Assembly (NCBI RefSeq): GCF_017051705.1
Contig: NZ_JAFIDJ010000004.1
Coordinates: forward strand, 1-64,000
DNA length: 64,000 nucleotides
Source of the DNA: Algoriphagus lutimaris
GTDB lineage: Bacteria; Bacteroidota; Bacteroidia; Cytophagales; Cyclobacteriaceae
Reading direction: 5' to 3'
Of this stretch, positions 37,206 through 45,557 are shown one piece after another. The position numbers and the translations under genes are program-made. Positions within the stretch are counted from its first letter, which is position 1; every line of letters starts with the position of its first letter. The notes beneath the pieces were generated by a model, which made no database searches, was not told the origin of the DNA, and saw only the letters and a list, made by a program, of their open reading frames with translations.

Positions 37206-37440
37206 CTGTCTGGTTGATGGACGTTACTGTATCTAAGCATAGTTTGTCCCGACAATTGTCGCAGACTACGCTTTACAGTCCTTCCCATCCCATACAGCTT
37301 TTGGGATGCAATTGGTTTAACCATGCAATTTTCCAATAATCACGCTCAATCCCCCCCTTTAATCCCGAATACCTGCCTGCCGTGGCTGGATTCCTAGTGT
37401 TTGGAATAAGGTAATCTTCTTGCTTTTCAACATTGCTAGA
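37206..37440. repeat. Mosaic intergenic repeat, copy 7 (near complete)
   Basis: CTAAGCATAGTTTGTCCCG and CGACAATTGTCGCAGACTAC (module B), CATCCCATACAGCTTTTGGG and GGATGCAATTGGTTTAACCA (module C, its palindrome decayed), and TACCTGCCTGCCGTGGCTGG, ATTCCTAGTGTTTGGAATA (module D). The order is the same as in copy 1, about 9.7 kb away. Confidence 0.7.
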
Positions 37441-37528
37441 TCATTTAGGATTTTGGTAAATGTACCCCTATTCATACCCCCTCCCCCCGGTCTATATACC
37501 CCCCATGGGGTGTAAAAAGAATCTCGCG

Positions 37529-37759
37529 AGATTCTTTTAGGTTCAAGCGAGAACCTTTTTGAATCTCCGGAGGTCCTTTTAATATCAAACGAGACTCTTT
37601 GAGTATCTCGCGAGGGCCTTTTTGGTTCAAAAGAGATTCTTTTCGTATTTCTCGACATTCTTTTTGAGTGTCGTTTGATTCTTTTTGGGTCTCACGAGAT
37701 AGGATTTGAATCTCAGAAGGATCTATTAGGGTCTAAGGAGAATCTTTTTATATCTCCAT
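37529..37759. repeat. Degenerate 21-bp tandem repeat, 11 units
   Basis: Eleven consecutive units of exactly 21 bp, with consensus close to AGATTCTTTTTGGATCTCGCG. The best-kept parts are CTTTT in the middle and TC near position 15, with CG at the junctions. TCTCGCGAGA palindromes occur at unit borders (37522-37531). Because 21 is a multiple of 3, the minus strand reads as a K-R-x-S-x-x-x heptad repeat, which explains an apparent 99-codon ORF there. Nothing gene-like is seen from 37760 to 38006. Confidence 0.85.
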
Positions 37760-38006
37760 TAAACCTAGAATTGGAGGTATTAAACGAGGCGCTAATGCTA
37801 CCTAATCCATAATCATTTTAACAATTTCTGCGGCTGTTGAGCTTTCAAAAACTGTAAACTGATTAGGAGAACTTGATAAAATTGGGCATTTGGGATCATT
37901 CAAACCCTGAATGAATGGAAAATTCTATCAATTCTACCAAAAAGGACAAGTATATTAGGGAACAAAGTTCCGACAAACTAATTGTAAATCAGCCAGATAT
38001 TTACCC

Positions 38007-38771
38007 ATGATCAATTTTTTCAGAAAAATTCGTCAACATATGTTGGCTGAAAACAAGTTCACAAAATATCTACTCTATGCATTTGGGGAAATTATCCTGG
38101 TGGTGATTGGTATTTTAATTGCATTATCCATCAATAATTGGAATGAGGAGCGAAAAAACACACTGGAAGAAATCGCCATTCTTGAAAGTCTGGATAAAAA
38201 TTTAATTCTGGCTAAAAAACAATCCGAAGCCTTAGTTTCTGCTGAAAGTGATTCAAAGAGCGTTCTGTTAGTGGTTTTAGGGCTGGATTCTATCCATTCA
38301 AATCTGGATAATCTTACGATTACAGATGAGATTTTCAAAGATGCCTTTTGGAATTTAGAAAATGACATTCCAGTCATCAATACCTATACCGACCTAAAAA
38401 ACACCAATAAACTGGGACTTATCAAGAATCAAAAGATCAAAGAAAAATTCACCAGCTTGGAAGTAAATTTAAATGAACTGAGAGGTATGCTGGAAGACCG
38501 ATTAAATGTGCAACAGATTCGTATAGATGATATTGCTGAAAATGAGATCAATTTTATTCCTCTTATCAAATCAGCCATTCCTTCAATCAATATTACAAAT
38601 GAAACCCAAAATGATTACAAGGAAATCCTCTCCGATCAGCGCATCAGAAACCTTTTAGGCATTAAATTGAATATGACTCAAGATGTATTGGACTACCGAG
38701 TGAATTTAGACAAAGATATCAGTGAGTTGACGATGCTGATTGAATTAGAGTTACAAGAAATCAACGAGTGA
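38007..38771 (+). CDS. DUF6090 membrane protein
   Basis: The 254-residue protein has the DUF6090 signature at its N-terminus: MINFFRKIRQHMLAENKF, then KYLLYAFGEIILVVIGILIA (one transmembrane helix) and LSINNWNEERK. The remainder (60-254) is helical and charged, probably an extracytoplasmic coiled-coil-like domain. The family is Bacteroidota-specific, often in tandem copies, of unknown function. The next gene, also DUF6090, starts 11 bases after its stop. Confidence 0.88.
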   Translation: MINFFRKIRQHMLAENKFTKYLLYAFGEIILVVIGILIALSINNWNEERKNTLEEIAILESLDKNLILAKKQSEALVSAESDSKSVLLVVLGLDSIHSNLDNLTITDEIFKDAFWNLENDIPVINTYTDLKNTNKLGLIKNQKIKEKFTSLEVNLNELRGMLEDRLNVQQIRIDDIAENEINFIPLIKSAIPSINITNETQNDYKEILSDQRIRNLLGIKLNMTQDVLDYRVNLDKDISELTMLIELELQEINE

Positions 38772-38782
38772 AGCACCAAACC

Positions 38783-39553
38783 ATGATCAACTTCTTTAGA
38801 AAACTCCGTCAAAAAATATTATCTGAAAACGTTTCCACCTTTCAGCCCGATAAATTTGTTAAGTATTTGATCTATGCTATCGGAGAAATTTTGCTGGTCG
38901 TCATCGGAATATTGATAGCACTTTATATCAATACCAGCCGTGAGGATTTTCTAAAAGACCAATACACCAAAAGTGTATTCGAGCAAATCCACAAGGATCT
39001 TCAAAATGACCGGGTAAAGCTGGTACTTGATATTGAGAATATCGAAACTACCAATCGATTTATTCTCGATATGCTGGGAAATAAAATTCCAGATTCCTTT
39101 TATGCCAGCATCGATGCAATTACATATGATGACCCCAAAATCAGACCCATCCGGAGTTTATGTACTGACTTTGTAGCTTTTCTCCCGAACACCAAAGGAT
39201 ACGATTTACTCAAACTGCTAAATAATAGGGATTTGGTTAATGACTCATTAACCAATGACATCATCAGCTATTATTCACAGTTGGGAACTGTTCTTCCAGA
39301 ATACAACAAAGTTACCGTGGAGGTCTCCAAAAGAAACATTCAAGAATATAAGCAATACGATTGGTTTGAAAACTGGGCAATTGGCACGTATGACCCAGAT
39401 TTTATTGAATATCTCAAGGAAAATAAAGACAACAAAAAGCGGATGGCTGAATTTTATTCCTACACTTCTGTCAACGAAACCTATTGGAAAGACCTAAAGC
39501 GAAACACTGATGAATTAATCAACAGGATCGAGAGAAAATTAAAAACTCCCTGA
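38783..39553 (+). CDS. DUF6090 membrane protein, second tandem copy
   Basis: A second DUF6090 protein (256 residues from the ATG at 38783; a GTG at 38768 would overlap the previous stop and add five residues). Its N-terminal MINFFRKLRQKILSEN and YLIYAIGEILLVVIGILIAL match its neighbour closely. The C-terminal region is much diverged, pointing to an old tandem duplication. It is probably co-transcribed with the first. Confidence 0.86.
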   Translation: MINFFRKLRQKILSENVSTFQPDKFVKYLIYAIGEILLVVIGILIALYINTSREDFLKDQYTKSVFEQIHKDLQNDRVKLVLDIENIETTNRFILDMLGNKIPDSFYASIDAITYDDPKIRPIRSLCTDFVAFLPNTKGYDLLKLLNNRDLVNDSLTNDIISYYSQLGTVLPEYNKVTVEVSKRNIQEYKQYDWFENWAIGTYDPDFIEYLKENKDNKKRMAEFYSYTSVNETYWKDLKRNTDELINRIERKLKTP

Positions 39554-40077
39554 AGAATGCTAATCCATTAGAATAATACAGAAAAATGACCCCTATCCAG
39601 TCTGGATTTAATCATTTCAATGGCATGTGTAGAAGAAATTTTTAACTCAACCTAGTTTAGTTTTTAGCGTCAAAGGTCTAACTCTACATAAATTTGCACT
39701 AGGCACAAAATCTCCTTTTATACGCTGGAGAAACGGTCAAAAAAAACTCATACGCAATTATAGGCCACTTCCCCCTACCTTTTTGCTACTAAAGTCGGGG
39801 AAAAAGCTAAGTAATCTTAAGTAAATTTAGAAGAATAATCTATCCTTAAAAAGATAATTTTGCTAAACGACGAATGGATATTTTAACAAAAAACAAAGGT
39901 TTACTTTTAAAAAAAACTATCAACAAATAATTCTTAAAACTATCAAAGCGAAATCAAATCATCTCCTTTTCAAGTAATTAACACCAATTCCAAACAAAAA
40001 CTTACTGGTCTATGGAGATTTGGCTAGAATATTCTATCAGTTCCAATTTTTGGAATAATTATTAAAACACTTGAAAT
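39554..40077. other. Intergenic region ahead of the first amidohydrolase operon
   Basis: This AT-rich region has no gene. It should hold the promoter of the three-gene amidohydrolase operon. It includes the motif at 39771-39803 that is also found upstream of 48743 (see separate entry). No other structure is clear. Confidence 0.5.
39774..39803. promoter_or_regulatory. Candidate operator, copy 1 (shared 30-bp motif)
   Basis: Reads CCTACCTTTTTGCTACTAAA then GTCGGGGAAA. It matches 48682-48711 at 24 of 30 positions by my count: 13 identical bases, then ACT-x-AAGT. The ends CCCC and GGGG form an inverted repeat, as TCCTAC/GTAGGA does in the other copy. A MalT-like regulator gene lies between the two sites. 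Confidence 0.4.
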
Positions 40078-41802
40078 ATGAAGAAATTTATAAGTAAAAG
40101 CTCCATTCTTGCAATACTCTTTATTGCATTTTTAATCAGCAGCTTTCAACATAAAATTAATGCCCAAACACAAAGTACTCGTATAGAATATGACCTTGTC
40201 ATTCTAAATGGCCGGGTCATGGATCCTGAAACCATGTTTGACGATGTCGCCAATGTGGGAATTAAGGAAGGGAAAATCATCACCATCACCAAATCCCCAA
40301 TAGAAGGAAAAGAGACCATTGATGCCAAAGGGCATGTGGTAGCACCCGGTTTTATAGATACCCACTATCATGCCACAGACCTCTTTGCAAGCAAGATGGC
40401 ACTCAGAGATGGTGTCACTACCGGTATGGACCTTGAAGCGGGTTCGTTTAATGTAAAGGATTGGTACGCCGAGAAAGAAAAAACTGGATGGCAAGTAAAC
40501 TATGGTACTTCTGCAAGTTTATTATTTAACAGAATGGCTGTTCATGATCCTGATGCGGAACTTAGTGAACCGGTAGATTTTTCTGTAATTCCTACCTACG
40601 CAGCGAAAGCTATGAAAGATGGTGTCCAAGGCTGGGCAGAAACCAATTCCACTATCGAGGAAATGAATAAAGTGATGGCTTTAATGGATGAAGATCTGCG
40701 ACAAGGAGCCATTGGTGTTGCTGTGCCCGGAGCATATATGGCCAAGGGAATGACCAGCTACGAACTTTTTGCAGCACAACGGGCCGGTGCTAACTATGGC
40801 CGTCTTACATCCGTTCATACCAGGTATCATCTTATATCAGAAACACCTACCGAAGCTCCTATAGCCTTCGACGAGGTGTTTACCAATGCAATGTTGTTAG
40901 ACGCTCCCCTATTGATGGCCCATAACAATGATTATGGCTGGTGGGAAATTGAAGAAAAATTGCAATTGGCAAGAGAAAAAGGAATGAATATGTGGTCCGA
41001 ATATTATCCCTATGCGGCCGGATCAACAGCGATCACAGCAGCTTTCCTAAGCCCTTCTGAATGGGTAAAAAAGCGTGGTTATAAATACGAAGAAACCATT
41101 TACGACCCTGTTGATGATCAATACCTTACCAACGAAACGTATGCCGCACTGATGAAAAAAGATCCCGGAAGATCGGTTGTGGTTGAATTTCCTTATCGAA
41201 AAGCCTGGATGAATCACTGGTTGGCAATTCCTCACATGACTATAGCGAGTGATGCGATGGCAGGCGTTGGCGCAGACGGTACTTTATTGCCATGGGATGC
41301 GGATTGGTCTGAATATAGAGGACATCCCAGAACTTCTGGCTCACGCGGTGCTGCATTCCGAATGGCCCGTGAACAGGGTGTACCATTGATGTTCACTATT
41401 GCGCAAGCGAGTTATTGGTCGGCCAAACATTTAGGAGATGCGGGGCTTGAAGCCATGAAGGAGCGTGGTCGCATTCAGGTTGGAAAAATTGCAGATATCA
41501 CCATTTTTGATCCTTTTTCTATTACTGATAATTCAAGCTTCAAAGTAGGTGAACATGGAACACCTACTACAGGTATTCCTTATGTAATTGTAAATGGTGT
41601 TATCGTCGTAAAAAACAGTGAAGTATTGCCTGTAAAGCCAGGACAGGAAATTCGTTTCCCTGTAGAAGCTAAAGGAAGATTTGTTCCAATTGTTCAAGAA
41701 AAATGGCTAAATCAGCATACGATTGGTTTAAATCCAGAGCTTGTGGAGATGCATTTAGATGATGACTCTGGTGCTGGAAAAACGCTGAAGAAAAAAAACT
41801 AA
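40078..41802 (+). CDS. Secreted D-aminoacylase-like amidohydrolase (copy 1)
   Basis: The 574-residue protein has a signal peptide (to about residue 30, HKINAQ). The amidohydrolase fold opens with DLVILNGRVMDPETMFDDV and the H-x-H metal motif GFIDTHYHATD. Further ligands are in SVHTRYH, LMAHNNDYGW and IASDAMAG. It ends with the usual beta-sandwich (GIPYVIVNGVIVVKNSEVL). Where N-acyl-D-amino-acid deacylases have the bridging Cys, this protein has Glu in MDLEAG. The family hydrolyses N-acyl-D-amino acids or similar amides. It is the first gene of a three-gene operon, 15 bases before the next. Confidence 0.85.
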   Translation: MKKFISKSSILAILFIAFLISSFQHKINAQTQSTRIEYDLVILNGRVMDPETMFDDVANVGIKEGKIITITKSPIEGKETIDAKGHVVAPGFIDTHYHATDLFASKMALRDGVTTGMDLEAGSFNVKDWYAEKEKTGWQVNYGTSASLLFNRMAVHDPDAELSEPVDFSVIPTYAAKAMKDGVQGWAETNSTIEEMNKVMALMDEDLRQGAIGVAVPGAYMAKGMTSYELFAAQRAGANYGRLTSVHTRYHLISETPTEAPIAFDEVFTNAMLLDAPLLMAHNNDYGWWEIEEKLQLAREKGMNMWSEYYPYAAGSTAITAAFLSPSEWVKKRGYKYEETIYDPVDDQYLTNETYAALMKKDPGRSVVVEFPYRKAWMNHWLAIPHMTIASDAMAGVGADGTLLPWDADWSEYRGHPRTSGSRGAAFRMAREQGVPLMFTIAQASYWSAKHLGDAGLEAMKERGRIQVGKIADITIFDPFSITDNSSFKVGEHGTPTTGIPYVIVNGVIVVKNSEVLPVKPGQEIRFPVEAKGRFVPIVQEKWLNQHTIGLNPELVEMHLDDDSGAGKTLKKKN

Positions 41803-41817
41803 AACGAGACTTATAAA

Positions 41818-43470
41818 ATGAAAAAAACACTTTTAGCCCTCTTTATTTCGGCACTTATTTTCAGCAGCTGTAATCAGACAAGCACTGAAAAAGGGGCTGA
41901 CCCCAATCAGGAATTTGACGTAGTTATTTTAAATGGGCGCGTCATGGATCCAGAAACCAATTTTGACGGTATTAGAAATGTGGGTATCAAAGATGGTAAA
42001 ATAGCCATCATTACCGAAAGTGACCTAAAAGGTAAAGAAACCATTGATGCTACCAATCATGTGGTGGCGCCTGGTTTTATTGAAGGCCATCAACACGCAA
42101 CAGATCAATTTAGCCGTAAGGTCAATTTACGTGATGGCTTGACCACCCAGATGGATTTTGAATCTGGAGCGGGAGATATTCAAAAATGGTATGCAGACGC
42201 CGAGGGAAAAACTCAAAGTAATTACGGGATGGTAGTTTTGGCTACTCTAGGTCGTGTAGCCGTTTTAGATGGTCCTGAAATAGCGGCTTTAGGCAATGAT
42301 ATGGGAGGCTTATTCTCTCACACCGTTCGAGCAGCAGCGGTAAAAGCACAACAAGAGGGTCGTAAACCAGGGTGGTCATCTACGCTTCCTAATAAGGAAG
42401 AAATGACAAAAATAATGGCTTATGTCGATGAGGGTCTTCGTCAAGGGGCTTTAGGCATAGGCGTTCCTGTTGGATATATGACTAAAGGTGTCACCCAATA
42501 TGAATTGTATAAATATCAAGAATTAGCTGCAAAATATGGTCGTGTAACCAATGGACATGTGCGCTTTGCGGGTGTGAGGCCGCCAACAGAAGGGCAGTTG
42601 GGTGTTCAGGAAATGCTGGCCAATGCGTTGGTTTTGGACGCACCTTTCATGGCTTCACACCTTAACAGCAATATGGACTGGGAATACACTATTCCAATGA
42701 TTAATGATGCAAGAGAAAATAGAGGTGCCAAGGTATGGGGTGAGGTGTATCCGTATGCTGCAGGTTCTACTATTGCTTCTGCAGATCTTCTAACTGAAGC
42801 TAGTATGGCGCAAATGGGGATTACCTATTCGAGTGTTTCTAACCTTGATGGTTCTCGTTGGGATAAAGCAATGTATGAAGATGTGAGAAAAAATGACCCT
42901 GGAAGAGCTATTGTTATTTACAATAACCCTATTGAAGATATTGCTAAATGGATTGCTCAACCTGGTATTGTAATCGTTTCTGATGGTATGGCTATTCAAG
43001 ATGAGAATCTGGAATATTATGATTGGGAGGAGCCTTATGAAGGAAAATCTGTTCACCCTCGGAGCGCCGGTACAAGAGCAAAAGTACTTAGAATGGTTCG
43101 TGAAGATAAAATTATGCCGTTGATGGAAGCTATTTCTAAAATGAGTTATTTACATGCCAAGTATTTTGAAGAGTTGGCAGGTATTCCTCATTTTAAATAT
43201 AAAGGTCGTATTCAAGAGGGTATGGATGCAGATATTGTAGTTTTCAATCCTGAAACAGTTAGAGATAATTCCACTTATGAGGTTGGAATGGGGGCCATTC
43301 CTTCGACAGGCATTCCCTATGTTTTGGTAAATGGGGTAATAGTTGTTAAAGATTCTGAAGTCCTAAAGGTTTTTCCAGGAAAGCCAATTCGATTCCCTGT
43401 TCAAGAAAAAGGGAAACTAGATGAAATAGAAATTGAACCAAGGGTGTTTGATCCAAATCAATCCAAGTAA
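41818..43470 (+). CDS. D-aminoacylase-like amidohydrolase lipoprotein (copy 2)
   Basis: The 550-residue protein has a lipoprotein signal (LIFSSC, Cys18). Its catalytic features are GFIEGHQHATD (H-x-H), QMDFESG (Glu at the bridging position), NGHVRF, ASHLNSNMD and IVSDGMA. The C-terminal strand block GIPYVLVNGVIVVKDSEVL matches the other copies. It is anchored in the periplasm or outer membrane. Its first about 45 codons are nearly identical to the next gene at DNA level, while the rest is diverged, suggesting gene conversion of the leader. Confidence 0.86.
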   Translation: MKKTLLALFISALIFSSCNQTSTEKGADPNQEFDVVILNGRVMDPETNFDGIRNVGIKDGKIAIITESDLKGKETIDATNHVVAPGFIEGHQHATDQFSRKVNLRDGLTTQMDFESGAGDIQKWYADAEGKTQSNYGMVVLATLGRVAVLDGPEIAALGNDMGGLFSHTVRAAAVKAQQEGRKPGWSSTLPNKEEMTKIMAYVDEGLRQGALGIGVPVGYMTKGVTQYELYKYQELAAKYGRVTNGHVRFAGVRPPTEGQLGVQEMLANALVLDAPFMASHLNSNMDWEYTIPMINDARENRGAKVWGEVYPYAAGSTIASADLLTEASMAQMGITYSSVSNLDGSRWDKAMYEDVRKNDPGRAIVIYNNPIEDIAKWIAQPGIVIVSDGMAIQDENLEYYDWEEPYEGKSVHPRSAGTRAKVLRMVREDKIMPLMEAISKMSYLHAKYFEELAGIPHFKYKGRIQEGMDADIVVFNPETVRDNSTYEVGMGAIPSTGIPYVLVNGVIVVKDSEVLKVFPGKPIRFPVQEKGKLDEIEIEPRVFDPNQSK

Positions 43471-43483
43471 TATATTTGTTAAT

Positions 43484-45121
43484 ATGAAAAAAACACTTTT
43501 AACCCTCTTTATTTCTGCACTTATTTTCAGCAGTTGTAATGAGACAAGCACTGAAAAAGGGGCTGACCCCAATCAGGAATTTGACATAGTCATCCTTAAT
43601 GGCCGCGTCATGGATCCTGAAACTAATTTTGATGCCGTACGAAATGTGGGTATCAAAGACGGTATAATCTCATTAATTACCGAAGATGAAATTAAAGGTA
43701 AAGAAACCATTGATGCCAAAGACCATGTGGTAGCACCTGGATTTATCGATGGTCATCAGCATACTATTGAGCCCTATATCTATCGTATCATGTTGCGTGA
43801 TGGGCGTACAACTCTTTTAGATTTAGAGGTTGGAGGATTCGGTCCAGAAATTGACAAATTTTATGAACAAAGAGAAGGCAACGCTCCGGTCAATTACGGA
43901 GTAGCCGTTGCCCATGAATTGGCTCGTGGTGCCGTGCTAGATGAATTCAAAGATTGGAAACGATATTACACTTTGGATGCAGCTGGTGTACGATCCGGAA
44001 AAGAAGGATGGTCAAAGACCCGTCCAAATCTGGAGCAAGCCAATGAAATTCTCAAAATAATGGATGAAGGATTGCGTAAAGGAGGCTTAGGAATAGGTTC
44101 AACCGTTGGGTATATGCGAGAAGGGGTTTCCTCCAGAGAAATTTTTGAGCTTCAAAAACTTGCCGGAGCCTACGGTCGTCAAATAGGTATGCATTTTAGA
44201 TTGACACCCGGATCAGATGTACAAGAAACCTTGGGTATTCAGGAAATGCTCGCTAATGCTTCGGCATTAGGCACCCCGGCCATTGCACTTCATTTTAATA
44301 ATCCTGGTTATAACTTGGTATATGAACTATTGCTTAGAATGCAAGAAAAGGGCGAAAATGTATGGGGAGAAATATATCCGTATGCTGCAGGCTCAACAGC
44401 CTTAAATGCAGTCTTCTTGGAGCCAGAGGTTTGGGTAAAAACACTTGGCAATAAATATGAAGAAACGCTACAGGATGTTGAAACTGGAGAATTTTACACT
44501 CAAGAATCACGAGAAGAAATGTTAAAGAAAGAGCCAACCCGTTTAGTCCTTGTTTATAAAAGCAAAGAAGAATGGATAGTGAATTGGATGAAAATGAAAG
44601 GAGTGGCAATTGGTAGCGATGGTATGCCTTTCATACCAGATGATGGACTTACTTGGGAAACTCCCTACGAAGACTTTCCTAATACTCATCCAAGGCAAGC
44701 TGGTTCTTTCGCCAAAGTTTTACGATTAGCAAGAGAAAATAATATTCCTTTGATGCAGGCTGTTTCCATGACCAGTTATAACTACGCAAATCCTTTAGGC
44801 AAAATGGGTCTTAAAGCCATGCAAGTGAGAGGAAGATTACAAGAGGGTATGGTAGCTGATATTACCATTTTTAATCCTGAGACCGTAACTGATAACTCTA
44901 CTTATGCCAAAGGTACCCTTCCATCAACAGGGATCCCCCATGTAATAGTAAATGGCATCATTGTAATGAGAGATTCAGAACCTATAAAACGCTTTGATGC
45001 GGGTCAACCCATTCGTTTTGAGGTTGAAGAAAAAGGACATTTTGAACCCTTATCTGTCGAAAATTGGGAAAAAGCTTTCTATGCCTCGCCTGCTGATTTC
45101 AGTGGGGCTGGCTTAAAATGA
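43484..45121 (+). CDS. D-aminoacylase-like amidohydrolase lipoprotein (copy 3)
   Basis: 545 residues from the ATG at 43484, which gives the same leader as the preceding gene (MKKTLLTLFISALIFSSC). An upstream ATG inside the previous gene would add 17 unlikely residues. The catalytic set is GFIDGHQHTIE (H-x-H), LLDLEVG (Glu bridge), GMHFRL, ALHFNNPG and IGSDGMPF. It is the third tandem copy of the operon, and a terminator lies 123 bases later. Differences around the active site (HFNNPG versus HLNSNMD) imply different substrates for the copies. Confidence 0.86.
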   Translation: MKKTLLTLFISALIFSSCNETSTEKGADPNQEFDIVILNGRVMDPETNFDAVRNVGIKDGIISLITEDEIKGKETIDAKDHVVAPGFIDGHQHTIEPYIYRIMLRDGRTTLLDLEVGGFGPEIDKFYEQREGNAPVNYGVAVAHELARGAVLDEFKDWKRYYTLDAAGVRSGKEGWSKTRPNLEQANEILKIMDEGLRKGGLGIGSTVGYMREGVSSREIFELQKLAGAYGRQIGMHFRLTPGSDVQETLGIQEMLANASALGTPAIALHFNNPGYNLVYELLLRMQEKGENVWGEIYPYAAGSTALNAVFLEPEVWVKTLGNKYEETLQDVETGEFYTQESREEMLKKEPTRLVLVYKSKEEWIVNWMKMKGVAIGSDGMPFIPDDGLTWETPYEDFPNTHPRQAGSFAKVLRLARENNIPLMQAVSMTSYNYANPLGKMGLKAMQVRGRLQEGMVADITIFNPETVTDNSTYAKGTLPSTGIPHVIVNGIIVMRDSEPIKRFDAGQPIRFEVEEKGHFEPLSVENWEKAFYASPADFSGAGLK

Positions 45122-45152
45122 TGCACCTTCAATAATTAAAGGAGTCCTATTC

Positions 45153-45197
45153 ATGAGTCGTGTGTGGATTATTCTTTTATTATATGCACTGTCTTGA
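45153..45197 (+). other. 14-codon ORF with Shine-Dalgarno (leader peptide or truncated signal peptide)
   Basis: MSRVWIILLLYALS is preceded by AAAGGAG (45138-45144). It looks like the start of a secreted protein cut off by a stop codon, or a short peptide. Weak evidence. Confidence 0.25.
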
Positions 45198-45243
45198 TTA
45201 CTTAGGTATTTACAGTAACCTTTAAAGAATAAAGTAAAATTTG

Positions 45244-45280
45244 AAAAAAAGACTGGGAGATGACTCCCAGTCTTTTTTTT
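45244..45280 (+). terminator. Rho-independent terminator after the three-gene amidohydrolase operon
   Basis: The stem AAAAAAAGACTGGGAG / CTCCCAGTCTTTTTTT with an ATGA loop is a strong hairpin with T run. It may act in both directions. The rest of 45281-45557 shows no gene. Confidence 0.92.
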
Positions 45281-45557
45281 AGTTCAGCGTAAATCTATTT
45301 TTTTCCAGAAAAACTTAGATTTTAAACAAAATGATGAATCGATAGTTAGAATTTAAGTTCTAAATTCACCCCCACTCCAAAAGCAGTGTTGGTTTAGACC
45401 CTAATTTTAAAACAACGTCTCTTTAAAATCATATTTTCGCCATTAAAATTTGAATTATTCCATTAAACCTTACTTCTGACACTTTTTCATTGTTCAAAAG
45501 TTTGATGTTTTCTTTTAATTTATTTTAAATTGAAATTCAATAATTGTGTATTGATTC

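Noticed and set aside
37359-37658. A 99-codon ORF on the minus strand with K-R-x-S heptads
   Set aside because: It is an effect of the 21-bp tandem repeat and of a dispersed repeat module. The 3' half is mosaic repeat sequence and no start signal or protein-like domain is present.
37529-37759. CRISPR array
   Set aside because: The units are contiguous 21-bp degenerate repeats without spacers, and no cas genes are in the window.
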